NCBI RefSeq assembly: GCF_041956535.1
Contig: NW_027192193.1
Span: 636,235-700,234 of the forward strand
DNA: 64,000 bases
Source of the DNA: Calcarisporiella thermophila CBS 279.70
Lineage: Eukaryota; Calcarisporiellomycota
Direction: 5' to 3'
Made by a program: the position numbers and the translations under genes
Notes under the pieces: model-generated
Database searches by the model: none
What the model was told of the DNA's origin: nothing
Seen by the model: only the letters and a program-made list of their open reading frames with translations
Shown: positions 13,193 to 27,580 of the stretch, in pieces
Layout of the letters: every line of letters begins with the position of its first letter
Position numbering within the stretch: position 1 is the stretch's first letter

Positions 13193-14013
13193 TTTCAACG
13201 CAACGAGACGAGTAGCGAAACAATTCAAAGAGAACTGTGAAGCAGAGAAAGAAAAGGCGCACGGGATTTGAATCTCGATATATATACAAACAAGAGAGGT
13301 AGAGCGAGCTGGGCTGGTTGGTTTGGGGTTTTATTGAAAAATGGGTATACTACGCTTCGAGGAAAAAAGGCCAGCTGCAGCAAGGCTTTGTTCGTTAGCT
13401 GTTCGTATTCAGGCAAACCAATCAGATCCTCCTCACACGATCGCCCTCGGAAAGAGAGATGGTAGCAAATCAATTGCTCCAATCCCCGACGCGGTTCATA
13501 CGACTGAGCCTGAGCCTCCTGTGTGGCAGAGCGAGTTTCAGAAGCGTCGTCATCTCTCTCAGTTTGTTGGATTTTTATTTAGTCATAGAAGAACTTGCTC
13601 ATCAGCTCCTAGATGCGACAAACGACGTCGAGAAACGGGGTGTTGAAGGCTGTTAAAAATATTCTCCACCCTCAATCGGCGCAGCATGTCTTCCTGAAAT
13701 CGTGAGTATATTTGAAGTTTACGAGTAAGCTATACTCATTAGATCGGAAGGTCATACTAATAGCATCAATCTTGGGCAATTATTATTTCCTCTGGGGAGG
13801 TGTGGCACCCAAAAGAGATGGAAGAGGCTATTTTTATGCTTTGAGTATCACAAATCACGTTTCGATTCCCTTTGAATTTAAATTTAAATTGTCCTTGCAT
13901 TCTTCCCCTGTGTTTTCCGCAGAGTGCTCGTGCCTCGTGTTTATTTATTATGCAAGAGTGATTAAAGATAAGATACTATATACAATTGACATGCAAAAAT
14001 AAAAAAAAGGTTA
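13193..14013. other. Region with fragmented coding signal, no confident gene
   Basis: Between the 5' end of the Slm1-like gene and the 3' end of the four-helix membrane protein gene. On the plus strand at 13341-13712, three frames each contain a protein-like stretch: HTTEPEPPVWQSEFQKRR, then VIEELAHQLLDATNDVEKR, then VLKAVKNILHPQSAQHVF followed by LKS and TGA. I could not find one splice pattern that joins all three. They may be a small intron-containing gene, a frameshifted gene or a relic. The rest is AT-rich with an AAATTTAAATT palindrome near 13880. Confidence 0.35.
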
Positions 14014-15189
14014 TTAAACTTCTTCATTTTGCTTTTCGGAATTCTTGCTGGGCTTCCCAAGAAACACGGTTCCAATTATATCCCATATTGTCATGACCAA
14101 GAAAATCGTCATGGAAACCACTGAAAAGAATAATGAAGTGTTGTAGAAATCACACCTAAGTATCCCAGTTTAGTATTATTTACATGGCTTTTCAGAGACT
14201 AAAGCTCTTACCATCCTGCATTTCCTCCAGGTGAGCATGGAAATCTGGCGATCTGGACAAATGCGACTATTGACCAAAGTAGGGAAAACAGTGAATCGGC
14301 TAATAACTGCGCAGAGCGAGGGATAAGGCGACGATGCTTGAGCAATCGCAGCGCAATATCTAGCACTTGAGCTAAACTAGTCAGGATGGAAACGCTACCG
14401 ACGATGTAGCTCACATACACCAGGGCAGGGGTGTCAAAAGGAATAGGTTGATTCGAACGCTGGCGATGATTACACAATGAATTAAAACCACAATACCTGA
14501 GAATTCCAATGTAAAGATAAACTTACCGGACCTGCACCCAGTATAAATCCTAGAGCACCAACACTACTGAAAAAGCATAGGGCCCGTCCGAGCAGTCTCC
14601 AGAAAAGGGGCTGGCGCCACATATCTACCATTTTTGATCCTTGATACTCACTATTTCTCCGAATCGGATCGTACTTATACTCGTTATCATTCGCCGGACG
14701 CGGACTTAAAGAATGGCTGGGCATGGGTGACGAATCTGCCTTCTCTTCTTGATCATTCTCGGACGCGGTAGATTGTGCTAAGGGCTGTAATGCCTGTATT
14801 ATTGACTGTGAAGGCCGTGCTGGAGGTTGTAATGGCTGTGCTTGTGCCTCCAATGACTGTCTTAAAGGCTGTGGAGGCCGTTCTAGAGGTTGAAATGGTT
14901 GTGCTTGAGACTCTAATGGCTGTGCTTGTGCTGAGTACATCTCTTGTACGATATTTGTGCTGGTATGAGGAAGATTGGCAATTCTGGACGATGGAAAGGT
15001 AGATGGGCTTCCTATGACGAGGCTCGGCCCAGCAGCCACTCCGGATGTCTTATCGCTTAAGTGTTCAACTGTGATAGAGTTACGACCTCCAAAATGGGTT
15101 GGATCGGGCATCGATATGCTCCATGGGACTGAGGGTATCGGATTTGGGTATCGCTCTTCAGTTTTCTCCTCGTATATCGAAAAAGACAT
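14014..15189 (-). CDS. Four-transmembrane (MARVEL-like) protein with Gln/Pro repeat N-terminal tail
   Basis: No named family is certain. The start MSFSIYEEKTEERYP is an ATG at 15189. A long hydrophilic N-terminal tail carries a degenerate tandem repeat of about eight units (QAQPLES, QAQPFQPLERPPQPL, QAQPLQPPARP; DNA about 14765-14940). It is followed by the basic EYKYDPIRRNSEYQGSK. Four hydrophobic helices come next: LCFFSSVGALGFILGAG, LVYVSYIVGSVSILTSLAQV, LFSLLWSIVAFVQIA and LFFSVVSMTIFLVMTIW. The short tail ends KNSEKQNEEV. Introns near 14469-14525 and 14160-14212 join in frame; the second junction gives GWCDFYNTS. The 4-TM layout with a cytosolic tail resembles fungal MARVEL/sur7-like proteins, but this is topology, not homology. 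Length is about 350 residues. Confidence 0.75.
14765..14940 (-). repeat. Degenerate in-frame Gln/Pro tandem repeat
   Basis: Variable-spacing repeats of GGCTGTG...GAGG and TAATGGCTGTG on the plus strand translate on the minus strand to recurring QAQPL/QPLxxP units in the N-terminal tail of the four-helix membrane protein. Units are 21 to 36 bases long and imperfect, so unequal exchange could change copy number. Confidence 0.7.
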
Positions 15190-16553
15190 ATGTGAATATC
15201 AATACAAAGATTAAGTATAGTATTTGCAAACCAATGTTGAAAACAACTTTCGTTTTCCCAAAGCTTGTACATTTTTATATGCCAAGTTTCGTTTTAAAGC
15301 AAAGGTTTTTTTTCTAGAATGCTTGATTTCTTGTATTGCTTGGCATTGTGTGCTCTCTCCTAGAGCTAATTCGGAAAAGACAAGGATTTGTGCAAGGGAT
15401 TTTTTTAGTCCGCTTCGGAGTTATTTATAATCATTCTATATGATCAGGCATACAGTTTAATCTGGTGCTTTCCGTAATCACCTCCTATTAATATTATATC
15501 ATGCTCAGGATACAAGAAAAAACTATTTGTACCCTTAAGAGTGGAATTTATCATGAGATAATGCCATGTTTGACTATAGAATATGCTTTCTAAAAATAGC
15601 CTATAAAAATGGCTCGATTTTGCTGCACAGCAAATGCTTTATATTCAGATTCATTCCTCACTCTGCTAAGAAATAGAGCAAGTTTAGTTTACTTTCTGTA
15701 CAGAGGAAAAGCAAAATCATTTACAATTATTAATTTTTTGGTATTAGAATCTTCCATAAGGAATCTATCGTCATTCCCTTTAACTATTCAAATATCATTG
15801 GTGTCTGAGTAATAACCAAAGCGGATATTTAACTGGTGAATATGACAAAACGCTTTCTGTATGCATTCCAAGATGCACTGAAGTTGCGCTAAAATATATC
15901 CCCGCCCAATGCTGTATCAACTTTGGCTTTAAGGCAGAGCATGGAATACCTGCAATTGCAATCGAGTTTCCCGTTTATACACGGTATTTCTTTGTTCGTT
16001 ACTTGAGAGCGCAACATCAACTCTCTCACTTTCATTTTCATCTACAAAAATCGATGCTACGTCGCTTCATTTATATTTCAAGAGGTATAGGCGAATAAAA
16101 CCCTAAAGTCCAGGTAAAGCGAAGGCTGCCATATACCAACTGTTGCTGATCGGTATTAACTGCAGATTGATTAGAGGGTTACATCTCTCGAATACTTCTG
16201 TGCATCCTGCCGAACTTTCTTTTGGAATGGCTACTACATTGCATTTTCCGAGGTTTCTCCCATTGATTGCATCAATGAGCATGCATGCTATCCTCAAAAC
16301 AGCTCCATAAATATCGCGGCTTTTTGACTAGTTTCTGCAATGATGGGACAAGAGCCCTTAAAAGCAAACGTGTTGATGTTTGCATTGCTTCTTATTAAAC
16401 CTAATATGGATTTCAGTCAGGATGCAGCTGAATGTGTCACCAGAATATCTATAACCTCCATATCAAATTGATTCTTATTGCCCTAAATAGTCTATCCGTT
16501 TTATTGAGCCAATTTTTTAGTTTCAATTGCCTGGATCCTTTTGAAAGGGCTCA
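15190..16553. other. Gap with unassigned open frames
   Basis: No confident gene in 1.36 kb. The left part (15190-15780) is AT-rich and looks non-coding, though it must hold the promoter of the four-helix membrane protein gene. A start-less plus-strand frame at about 15783-16095 encodes a plausible protein segment with TLSVCIPRCTEVALKYIPAQ. A minus-strand frame at 16103-16317 encodes GKCNVVAIPKESSAGCTEVF and ends ALPGL. A plus-strand ATG near 16340 opens 43 codons (MMGQEPLKANVLMF...). These could be exons of an unmodelled gene or relics. Confidence 0.35.
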
Positions 16554-16852
16554 ATGGTCAATGAATCGGAATCGCTACTTATATTCGCATTGGTGTGTTC
16601 ATTGATCTTTGTGGCAGCATTCTCATGGTGTTTCTGCTGCGGAACTTGGTAAATAACCTAGAGATCTTCTTACCCTCCTTTAATTATTACCTGAAAAATT
16701 GTGCTTGTAGTGTGGGTCGTGATCTTCTTCGCTCTCTTGGATTGAAATGGTGTTTGCCTCGACATGAAAGGGTATCACGAATGCACCCATTGGCCGTGGA
16801 TGAAGATGTAGAACTTTGGATAGAGAGTAGTCAGCGGCCGGATTCCCCTTGA
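16554..16852 (+). CDS. Probable small single-pass membrane protein
   Basis: Not a known family. The ATG at 16554 opens MVNESESLL, followed by a hydrophobic helix IFALVCSLIFVAAFSWCFCC. A 62-base intron at 16649-16710 (GTAAAT...TTGTAG) splices in phase to CVGRDLLRSLGLKWCLPRHE, then MHPLAVDEDVELWIESSQRP, and a TGA at 16850-16852. The result is about 78 residues: a short N terminus, one membrane span with a juxtamembrane Cys cluster, and a cytosolic-looking tail first basic, then acidic. It could also be the 3' end of a longer type I membrane protein whose upstream exons I could not fix. The splice is what turns two ordinary-looking frames into a sensible protein; there is no homology support. 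Confidence 0.45.
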
Positions 16853-17165
16853 CAAATTTGTGGCTGTTCAGTGAATATCCTAAGTATATTTATTCTCCTT
16901 AGTAGAATGTTATTGTGCAAATGTTAATGCACGAAAACATCACTGATCTGGAAATTTTATTTCGCGGAATCTCTTTATTGCTTCAATATGCTTCTCATGA
17001 TCTGTCTATAAATCATACAATGTTAGAATGGACCATATATTGATGTTAAAAAGAAAAAACTAATCGAAAATTTGCTCAATAATTCACTGCTGTTGCTTAC
17101 AAGCAGGAAATGGTGAAATATTTGTGGAGATACATTCATACAATGGATGTAGTGCAAAACTAGAA
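16853..17165. other. Short AT-rich intergenic stretch
   Basis: 313 bases between the small membrane protein candidate (+) and an orphan minus-strand frame. A convergent arrangement is possible. Nothing coding was recognised. Confidence 0.5.
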
Positions 17166-17500
17166 TTAAGAGTGAGTATACACTGTGTTTGAATCGTTGT
17201 GAGCAAGGAAAACGGGCCCATGTTCCTCGACGACGTTATCATATTGAAGAATTTGCTCATCTTCCGATGGATGCGGTAGTGGGTCTGTATTAGGCTGAGG
17301 CGTCTTAGTTTGCGAAGATTGAGAGACTTCTTTCCACGGTGTGCTTGGGATCTGATTATAGGATCGAATGGCGCCCAGGAGGCAGCGTTTATGGATTGTG
17401 AACGCGGACACGAGCTGTAGGCGCATTTCTAGGGCAAATGAAGATAGAACGGGATCAGGTGAGCTGGAGACTTGAATGGAGACTAGAGGAGATAAAAAAG
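17166..17500 (-). CDS. Hypothetical protein, probably the 3' exon of a small gene
   Basis: An open frame of about 110 codons that I do not recognise. Readable text includes SSPDPVLSSFALEMRLQLVS, AFTIHKRCLLGAIRSYNQ and a polar acidic tail, HPSEDEQILQYDNVVEEHGP, ending VYTHS. There is no ATG at the left of the open frame. Either it starts at the internal ATG (MRLQLVSAF, just after a CCCTAG that could be an acceptor) or it is spliced to an upstream exon; MHKKALLALLASNFF near 17535 is one candidate. The composition is more protein-like than chance frames nearby, and the helical Leu/Ala/Lys segment could be structured. Start and exon number are unresolved. Confidence 0.35.
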
Positions 17501-17881
17501 TTGGAGGCAAGAAGAGCTAAAAGAGCCTTCTTATGCATTGACAGATGGGCGATGGGAAAAAAAAGGATGCGGTGTCCTTCCATTTCGAGATTAAGCCTAG
17601 TTGGATGCAGAGTAATTAATGAGAGTTGACGGACAGTTTTGGCCAATGGGTCGGGGGATTTCCTGCTTGCTTTCTAGAAGTTGGGCCTCGGGCTTTGCAG
17701 CCTAAAACCGCATCTCGGCCGCAGGTGGATCTCAGTGAGTAGGATTTCCCCGGCAGATACGCCGTGCTCTCTTTTGTTGGGTTTGTTGGGCCTGTGTTCG
17801 AATTGCATCATTCAAGTTTTCAAGCACAAAATGAAATTTATTCCAAAATGATAAACTATCTATATTCTTCCTTCCTTGGGG
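17501..17881. other. Short intergenic region downstream of ELP1
   Basis: About 380 bases between the orphan frame and the ELP1 stop. It may contain the 5' exon of the orphan gene (an ATG frame near 17535). The rest shows no feature beyond probable ELP1 3' UTR near 17820-17880. Confidence 0.4.
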
Positions 17882-20800
17882 TTAGTTAGCGAGCGAGTGT
17901 TTCCATTTAGTCTCAGTCCATCGCGGCTGCTCCACTGGCTCATACACTTGAGGGGGAAGCGCAGGGCTCGTGGCATTAATCTAGGAGAAATGCGCAAAGC
18001 CGGTTGGTCTGCAATGGTCAGACAGAAAAGGAATGAACAAATCTCTCGTCTTACCGGAATTTCCACTGGCATTAATTTGAATGGTTTGAACACCTCCGGA
18101 ACGCTTGTTTTCATCCGCTCCAGCAATTCTTCAAGCATGGTTTGGAGTACACTGGCCTTATCTTGTTGATCAAAGACAATAAGAGCTTTACAAAGGGACC
18201 CGACATCGGCTGCATTTTTCAATTGAGGTTCGTTAATGATCAAAAATTGACACATTCTGAGAATTAAGGGGAAACTTACATTTCATTGCGTCAGTTCGGC
18301 CCATCAGTCTTCTAAGAGAATCGACAAGGTATTCCTCCTCGTATATACTTCCTTTCTTACCACGCAATTTTTTCCGTTCTTCGCGGCGTCGACTCTTGCT
18401 GCTTTTGCTATAATATCCAGGAGTTACATAAATTGAATCCTATGCAATTCTGCAATATCAATGAAACTTACCCGCTCTTACCCGAGGCCGAGGATAGCTG
18501 TGTTGTCGTGGTAACAGCGGTATATCGCGTAAATTGGCTTACCATAGAGGTAGTGTCGGACAGAATGTCGACGTTATCCAGGGAATCATCGGGTGGGAGT
18601 TCTATAACACGGGTTAAATAACTATTAGTCGGAGAAATAATGAGAGATGAAATCAAGGAATCACCTGGCTCTTCCGCTTTCTTCTTGCGAATCTCCTGTA
18701 GCCGTGAGGTCTGCTTCTCAAATTGTTCTTTCATGTCTTGGATATCTTCGCTCATCTGTGCAAACCCTTCCACCAGGCCAGGCTTCACGTGTGTTTCAAT
18801 CAAATCTTCGCGATTACAGCGCAAAGACTAAACATAAAGTGATGAGCCAACAGGATATTTGGACTACATTAATATGAAATCCTTACGATGCGAATAGATT
18901 CCTGCCACTGATAAGCTTTCAAGAGCATGGATACTGCTTCTTCAGGGTCCTGGAGAGAGTTCGAGTTAACGTAGAATTCAACTTATCAAGTGTGAGCTAG
19001 TTTACCTCAAGGTAGTCCAAAAGTACCGTCGCAGCGTCACGATATTGGCGTTTGTCATAGAGATGTGCTGGTGTAAATTTGGCGGGGGTTAAAGGCATAT
19101 TTGATATACAGGATAATACCGAAAAGATATTTACCAACAATCTCGCGTCCAATTTCATTGATATTCTCACTGGTTAACTGTAAACGTTTTGCTAATGAGA
19201 AAACTTCGCGCCAGGCGCCGCTTTGCTTATACGAGGACAACGCACTGGTAAGCTCGCCAGCCAGTTCAAAGCCTTTACAAAATTACTCAGAAACAGTTAA
19301 GTGTACGAATAAAGATTAAAGTAGGTAGGTTCAATCTATTACTGATGGCCGCCTCTTCATATTTGGACTCGCGCATTTGACTTTCTCCATATGCAATAAG
19401 GATTCGCTATAATGTAGAGAGGGTTAATCAATATAAATAAATTCATTCTTAGCATATATATTAGTGATACATGCTTTTCGTTTCTCGGATTTGCCTGAAT
19501 AAAGTTTAAGAGCCGCAAGATATAGATTGTGCTGTTGCATATACCGTATGAGCTCGTCAAAATGTTCCTCACCTAATGCACAGATAATAATATTCAAAAG
19601 GCTCGTTAGTAGCTCAATTATTCCTTACAAAGAATCAGCATCAATACCAGCCAAACTGAGATTGGTTAAAGCTTTGGTGTATCGTTTCAGGTAATCATCA
19701 ATTCGATACCTCCGGTAATATTGTTCCAAACTTTGAAGCTCCTTCAAGAAAGCTAAATATTCTCGTGGATCCTATAGAATAGTAACCCGAATGCACGCAA
19801 GAAAAAAATCAATTAATTATACGCCAAAAAAAATCAAATTTAGGGACATGAGTACCAACCTTTTGAGATTGCTGAGCTACCATCAAAACGAGACTAAAGT
19901 CGTACATTCCAAGCGCGACATCATAAAGACTATCGGCGTCTACCAAGAATATCGCGTATTTGAGGGCATCTTCAGCTAAAGAGGGGTTTTCAACTACAAT
20001 AAAAGGAATAATTGTTGTGATAATGTGCATGGAGCATAACGCATGAATTGCTGGTAGTATACCTTTGAGTTCTGCAAGAACTTCAAGTGCCGATTCAAGA
20101 TCCGGGGGAGTTTTCCGCACAAATGCAGTAAGGATGGACTGGATGTATTTCTTCACATCTTTTGTTTGTAGAATCGATCGCACGGCATCACATATACGAT
20201 TTATTTTGTCGGCACTTTCAGTTCTATTCGAAAAATAATACCATATTGTTCAAGACACAACTTCATGTCAATATTCTCATTCTTAGTACTTACTTCTTCG
20301 TCTCAGTTGGCGCTTGTGCAACCCGGAAAGGATAAAGAGTCGTGGTGACATCTTCATTTCTGGATAAAGATATAGCAAAATTAGAAGTTTGTGTTAGAAA
20401 AATAGCCCATCCAAAACATGTTAATTATATTTACCTCAGACTTGAGAGGAAGAGATTAAGGTGCTCGACTTCAGGGATTTGTGTCACAAATAAATCGATG
20501 TTATCCATAAAGGCGTCCAGGTTGTAATCACAAATAATGTTCATGTCGATCCGATGTTTGCGACATAAAACAAAAGCATCGTGATATTTCAATCTAATAT
20601 TCAATGGGAGGTGAGTAAGTTGTTTCACAAAAATACAACCCAAAACAAATTTACTCCTCTAGTGCCCGTCTAACCAGTGACAGTACTAAAGCCCTAGGGG
20701 ATATCGTTTCCAAATTGCCCCGAGGCATCTATTAAAAGAAATACAATGGGAGTAAAAAAAAAAGAGCTCAGAGACATCAAAAGGGCGCATACCTGTAGAA

Positions 20801-23755
20801 CCAAATTGACTGCAGCCGGCACAGCAAGCACTATCCGAGAACCGCGCTCAACACGCCTGCTCATCTCATCAAATGGGAGGGATAGACTATCTACCAATTT
20901 AAACTCTGAAGATAATGGCAAATATACTGAGTTTAAAGCATTACGGTGTAAAAACAAACAAAAAAATACCATCTTCGCTGGAAGCAAAGGGTATAAATCG
21001 CACACGATGACTTGAAGTTGTAAAAATTAGGTAGTCGTTATGGATGAAAAACGAGTTGCACTCTGATGAGAGCAGTTTTTCATTGGCATAGAGTCGATTG
21101 CGGTTGTTTAATCCAATTACAACCATCTGGAAATCACATTTTTCAATAAGTAAACAAAACTCCTCTGCTTTAACTTTAACTAATATACCTTTTGTGTTGA
21201 TGGATTCGGACCGATACGAGTAGTACCAATCCATTGGCAAACTTCAGGAAATTCATTTGAGGATGCGCATGGGGTGATTTCCAAATCATCCGCACTTATT
21301 GAGACTGTTTAAGAGATATTTTTAAATAAATAATCAGAGTTACATAGCCGCACCATACATACGAGTTGCCTACCTTGTGCAAGCGTGCAATCTGACATTT
21401 CTACCAAAGTATCATTATACGCCGCGCTATGATAGATGCGAATAGCTGGACTCGGGAGTGCGTATCTTTTAAAGTATTTAACGCTAGGGCCATTTTCCCA
21501 CGCCAAATGAACAAGTACGATAAAATCTTGGTTCTTTTCTTTGTTCCATTGCAAGAAGATAATGGATTCCCTTCCCACCCATGCAATCTGACGTGGTAAC
21601 GCAGCAAGTGATATATTCTCAAGTCTAAATCAAAAAATTTAGACAATGGAAGAATAGAGTGATTGAGGCCATGCGATAACTTACGAGATTTTTCCGAGTA
21701 GTTTGGGTGGATGTGCCGGTGGCGCTATATTGGCAGTTCTTTCAAAGAACAAAATATTATGGTCAGCAGTAAGCACAGCAATATCGTCGCCATCATTGGT
21801 CGTTCCAAACGCAACATGGGCAGCATTCGATCCGAGGTCAACTGTAAAAGCACTCATCGGTGGAGGGACATTCAGATAGCGGAAGGGAGTTAAAAGAAGA
21901 GAACCTACGGTAAGAATTAGTTAGTGATCCCATTTAAATTAACGTATCTAATTAAATTTGCAGCTGAATATTTACTCCCGTCAATGACTGCTACATGGCC
22001 GGAATTTCTGGATCCAAGCGAAGTGCTGACGAAAGTGTCCCAGCAATAATTAAATCGAGTATATTCTCCGTCTATAATGAGAAACCAAATTGAGTAAAGG
22101 TATCTGCAAATTACGATAATAAAAATGAGTTCGTACTCTGGGTTATAATATGCAAGCTTAGTGCATCTTCCGGGTCCCAAAGTAGGCCCACAATCGCACC
22201 AGAACTGTCCGAACAAAGCTCTTGTTTGAGATACCAATGATAGTTGTTCATGGTCCACAGTTGAACTAATAAGGGTGACCAAAAATAAGATATTAATTTT
22301 AAAATTTAGAATATATAAATGTATATATAAACTAACCACACGAAGTAGGGGAGCCATCGACGATCCTTTCAAGCCAAACAGCGAGAACGGTTGAATCACA
22401 ATTCCAAGCAAGATCAACCACCTAGAAAATACAAGTTTAATGTTTCAAAAAGCAAGCTGCTTAACGATTTCCCCCGACCTTATGATCAGCGGCTTCTCGT
22501 AGGGTAAATTCTCCATGACGCAAGCCGTTACGTTCAAAGAAGCAAATATCGTGGCGATGAGGAAGTCGCTGGCTTGAAGCAATCAGGTTTCCAGATGGTC
22601 TATTGAATTTTCGAAAGTTAACATTTAAATGAATTTTGTATACTAGCTAAAAATGATTGTTAGAAAATATGTACCTCCAAAAAAGTGCATGCTCCAGTCG
22701 GTCTACGGGTTCACTTGTATTCTGCAGACTTCCTTCTCTGTTATATACTCGGATCACGCGCCTGTCTAAAAAAAATCTTTGTTATTAAAAATTAAATATA
22801 ATAAAAAACTTTCAAAAATGCAAACTTTTTGTCTCGTCTAGGACTGAGCATGCGAAAAAAGCACCATCTCCTCTCCATGAAACACGTGGGCGTCTATCAT
22901 CGTCTTCAGAAGCCATGAAAGCACTCTGATCGATCTTGCGTAAAGCAGCTTGTTTGCCCTCTGAGCCATGAAACTGTGTCTCTTTACGACCCCATCCAAC
23001 ACTAACACTCACAGCTACAATATCATAGTCAATAACACTGATTATTGCAGATCAGTTAAGTCCACAGGGGAAAAGCATACCCTCTCCGGTCTCGTTTGTG
23101 TGGATAGGAAATTCGGTAATTGTATCAAACTCTTTAGTCATTTCAAGTAAATTGCCATTGCCTGAGCGAAGGAACGTAAAGATACATGAAGTTTAATCGA
23201 AAATTTAAAGAGGGCATCTCTACAAATTTACCTGTTATTAGAACCACCAATTCTTCGTCTGGACTCCATTCCATTGCCAAAATACCATTTTCTACAGCGC
23301 CCATAACCTCAACCTTAAAGAAAATGTTAGGGTTCAAAACTCTCGAGCAATATTTTTCGTAAATAAGGGGAACTAACCGATTCTCCATGCGTTGGGGGTT
23401 CTTTGTGTATAAGAATAATATCGCCATTGATAAGGGCAATACAACATGCTTGCAACTCAGGTAAATACTTTAGCCCCACAATTCCGTCGTTTTCGTCTTG
23501 TAGAGGCAGAGTGCAAATCTCAGCAAGAGTCTAGTGATATGAAATAAGAGGATAAGTGCTCTATAGTTAATTGCATAAAATTTTTGGCAATACCTGCTGC
23601 GACAGCTTCACTACATGCACTGCTCCGTCATAGTCGGCAAATGCAAAGTAAACATCGCTGGTGTCTGTATCAATGCTTATATGAGCTTGCGAATCGATGG
23701 CCTGTCCATTATTGATCGCAGAAGAAATCTGCGAGAGAAGCGACAAACTCCTCAT
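17882..23755 (-). CDS. ELP1: Elongator complex subunit 1 (IKI3/ELP1)
   Basis: Scaffold subunit of Elongator, which modifies wobble uridines in tRNA (cytosol). A many-exon gene (about 25 exons), every exon small. N-terminal beta-propeller segments: start [41 protein letters not shown] and the signature [19 protein letters not shown]. The middle contains the expected propeller and TPR text. The C-terminal signature is [20 protein letters not shown] followed by [20 protein letters not shown] and KKKAEEPG. The last exons read [13 protein letters not shown] + [18 protein letters not shown] and end in WKHSLAN, TAA. The start ATG at 23755 has A at -3. It shares a 167-base divergent promoter with cullin-4. 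No in-frame break was noticed, but not every exon border was verified. Confidence 0.93.
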
Positions 23756-23922
23756 TGTAGAATGCTTCAAGCAAGTTCGAAGTACGAGCAAATTAATTGA
23801 AAATAAACAAGTCAAGGAAATATTCGTGACTGCCAATCGTTTTCTGACGTATATCGCGTATACTCGCGCCTTTTTTCCTTTGATCAATTGGTGATTTCTC
23901 GGAGACTCCACTCCTCCAGACA
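23756..23922. promoter_or_regulatory. Short bidirectional promoter, ELP1 / CUL4
   Basis: Only 167 bases lie between the start codons of ELP1 (-) and cullin-4 (+), so both promoters and 5' UTRs must sit here or overlap the genes. No textbook TATA box was identified. Confidence 0.6.
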
Positions 23923-27325
<3,403 letters not shown>

Positions 27326-27580
27326 CAAGTTGGCCCTGTATTTTCATTACTAGAGTTTGTTTCTTGTCCTTTTGCTGGTATATTGGTGGTATTTGTATTT
27401 TATTTTGCCTTTTTTTAATTTCATAAGTTTTGAATGAAAATTTTCGATTTTAAGTGACGTGCAACAGTTTTTATAAAGTCACTTGTTCACGTTTCTCTTC
27501 ATACTTTCTGCCAAGTTGACATATATCTAATAGCCACAAAAAGCACATTTGAATTTAATTATAATATTCAGTGTAATGCA
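27326..27580. other. Intergenic region CUL4 / polytopic membrane protein
   Basis: 255 bases, AT-rich, holding the CUL4 3' end and the promoter of the next plus-strand gene. No coding signal. Confidence 0.5.

Noticed and set aside
13255-13290. tRNA-like B-box word (GATTCAAATCC on the minus strand)
   Set aside because: The flanking bases do not form the five-pair T stem and no acceptor or anticodon arm can be built.
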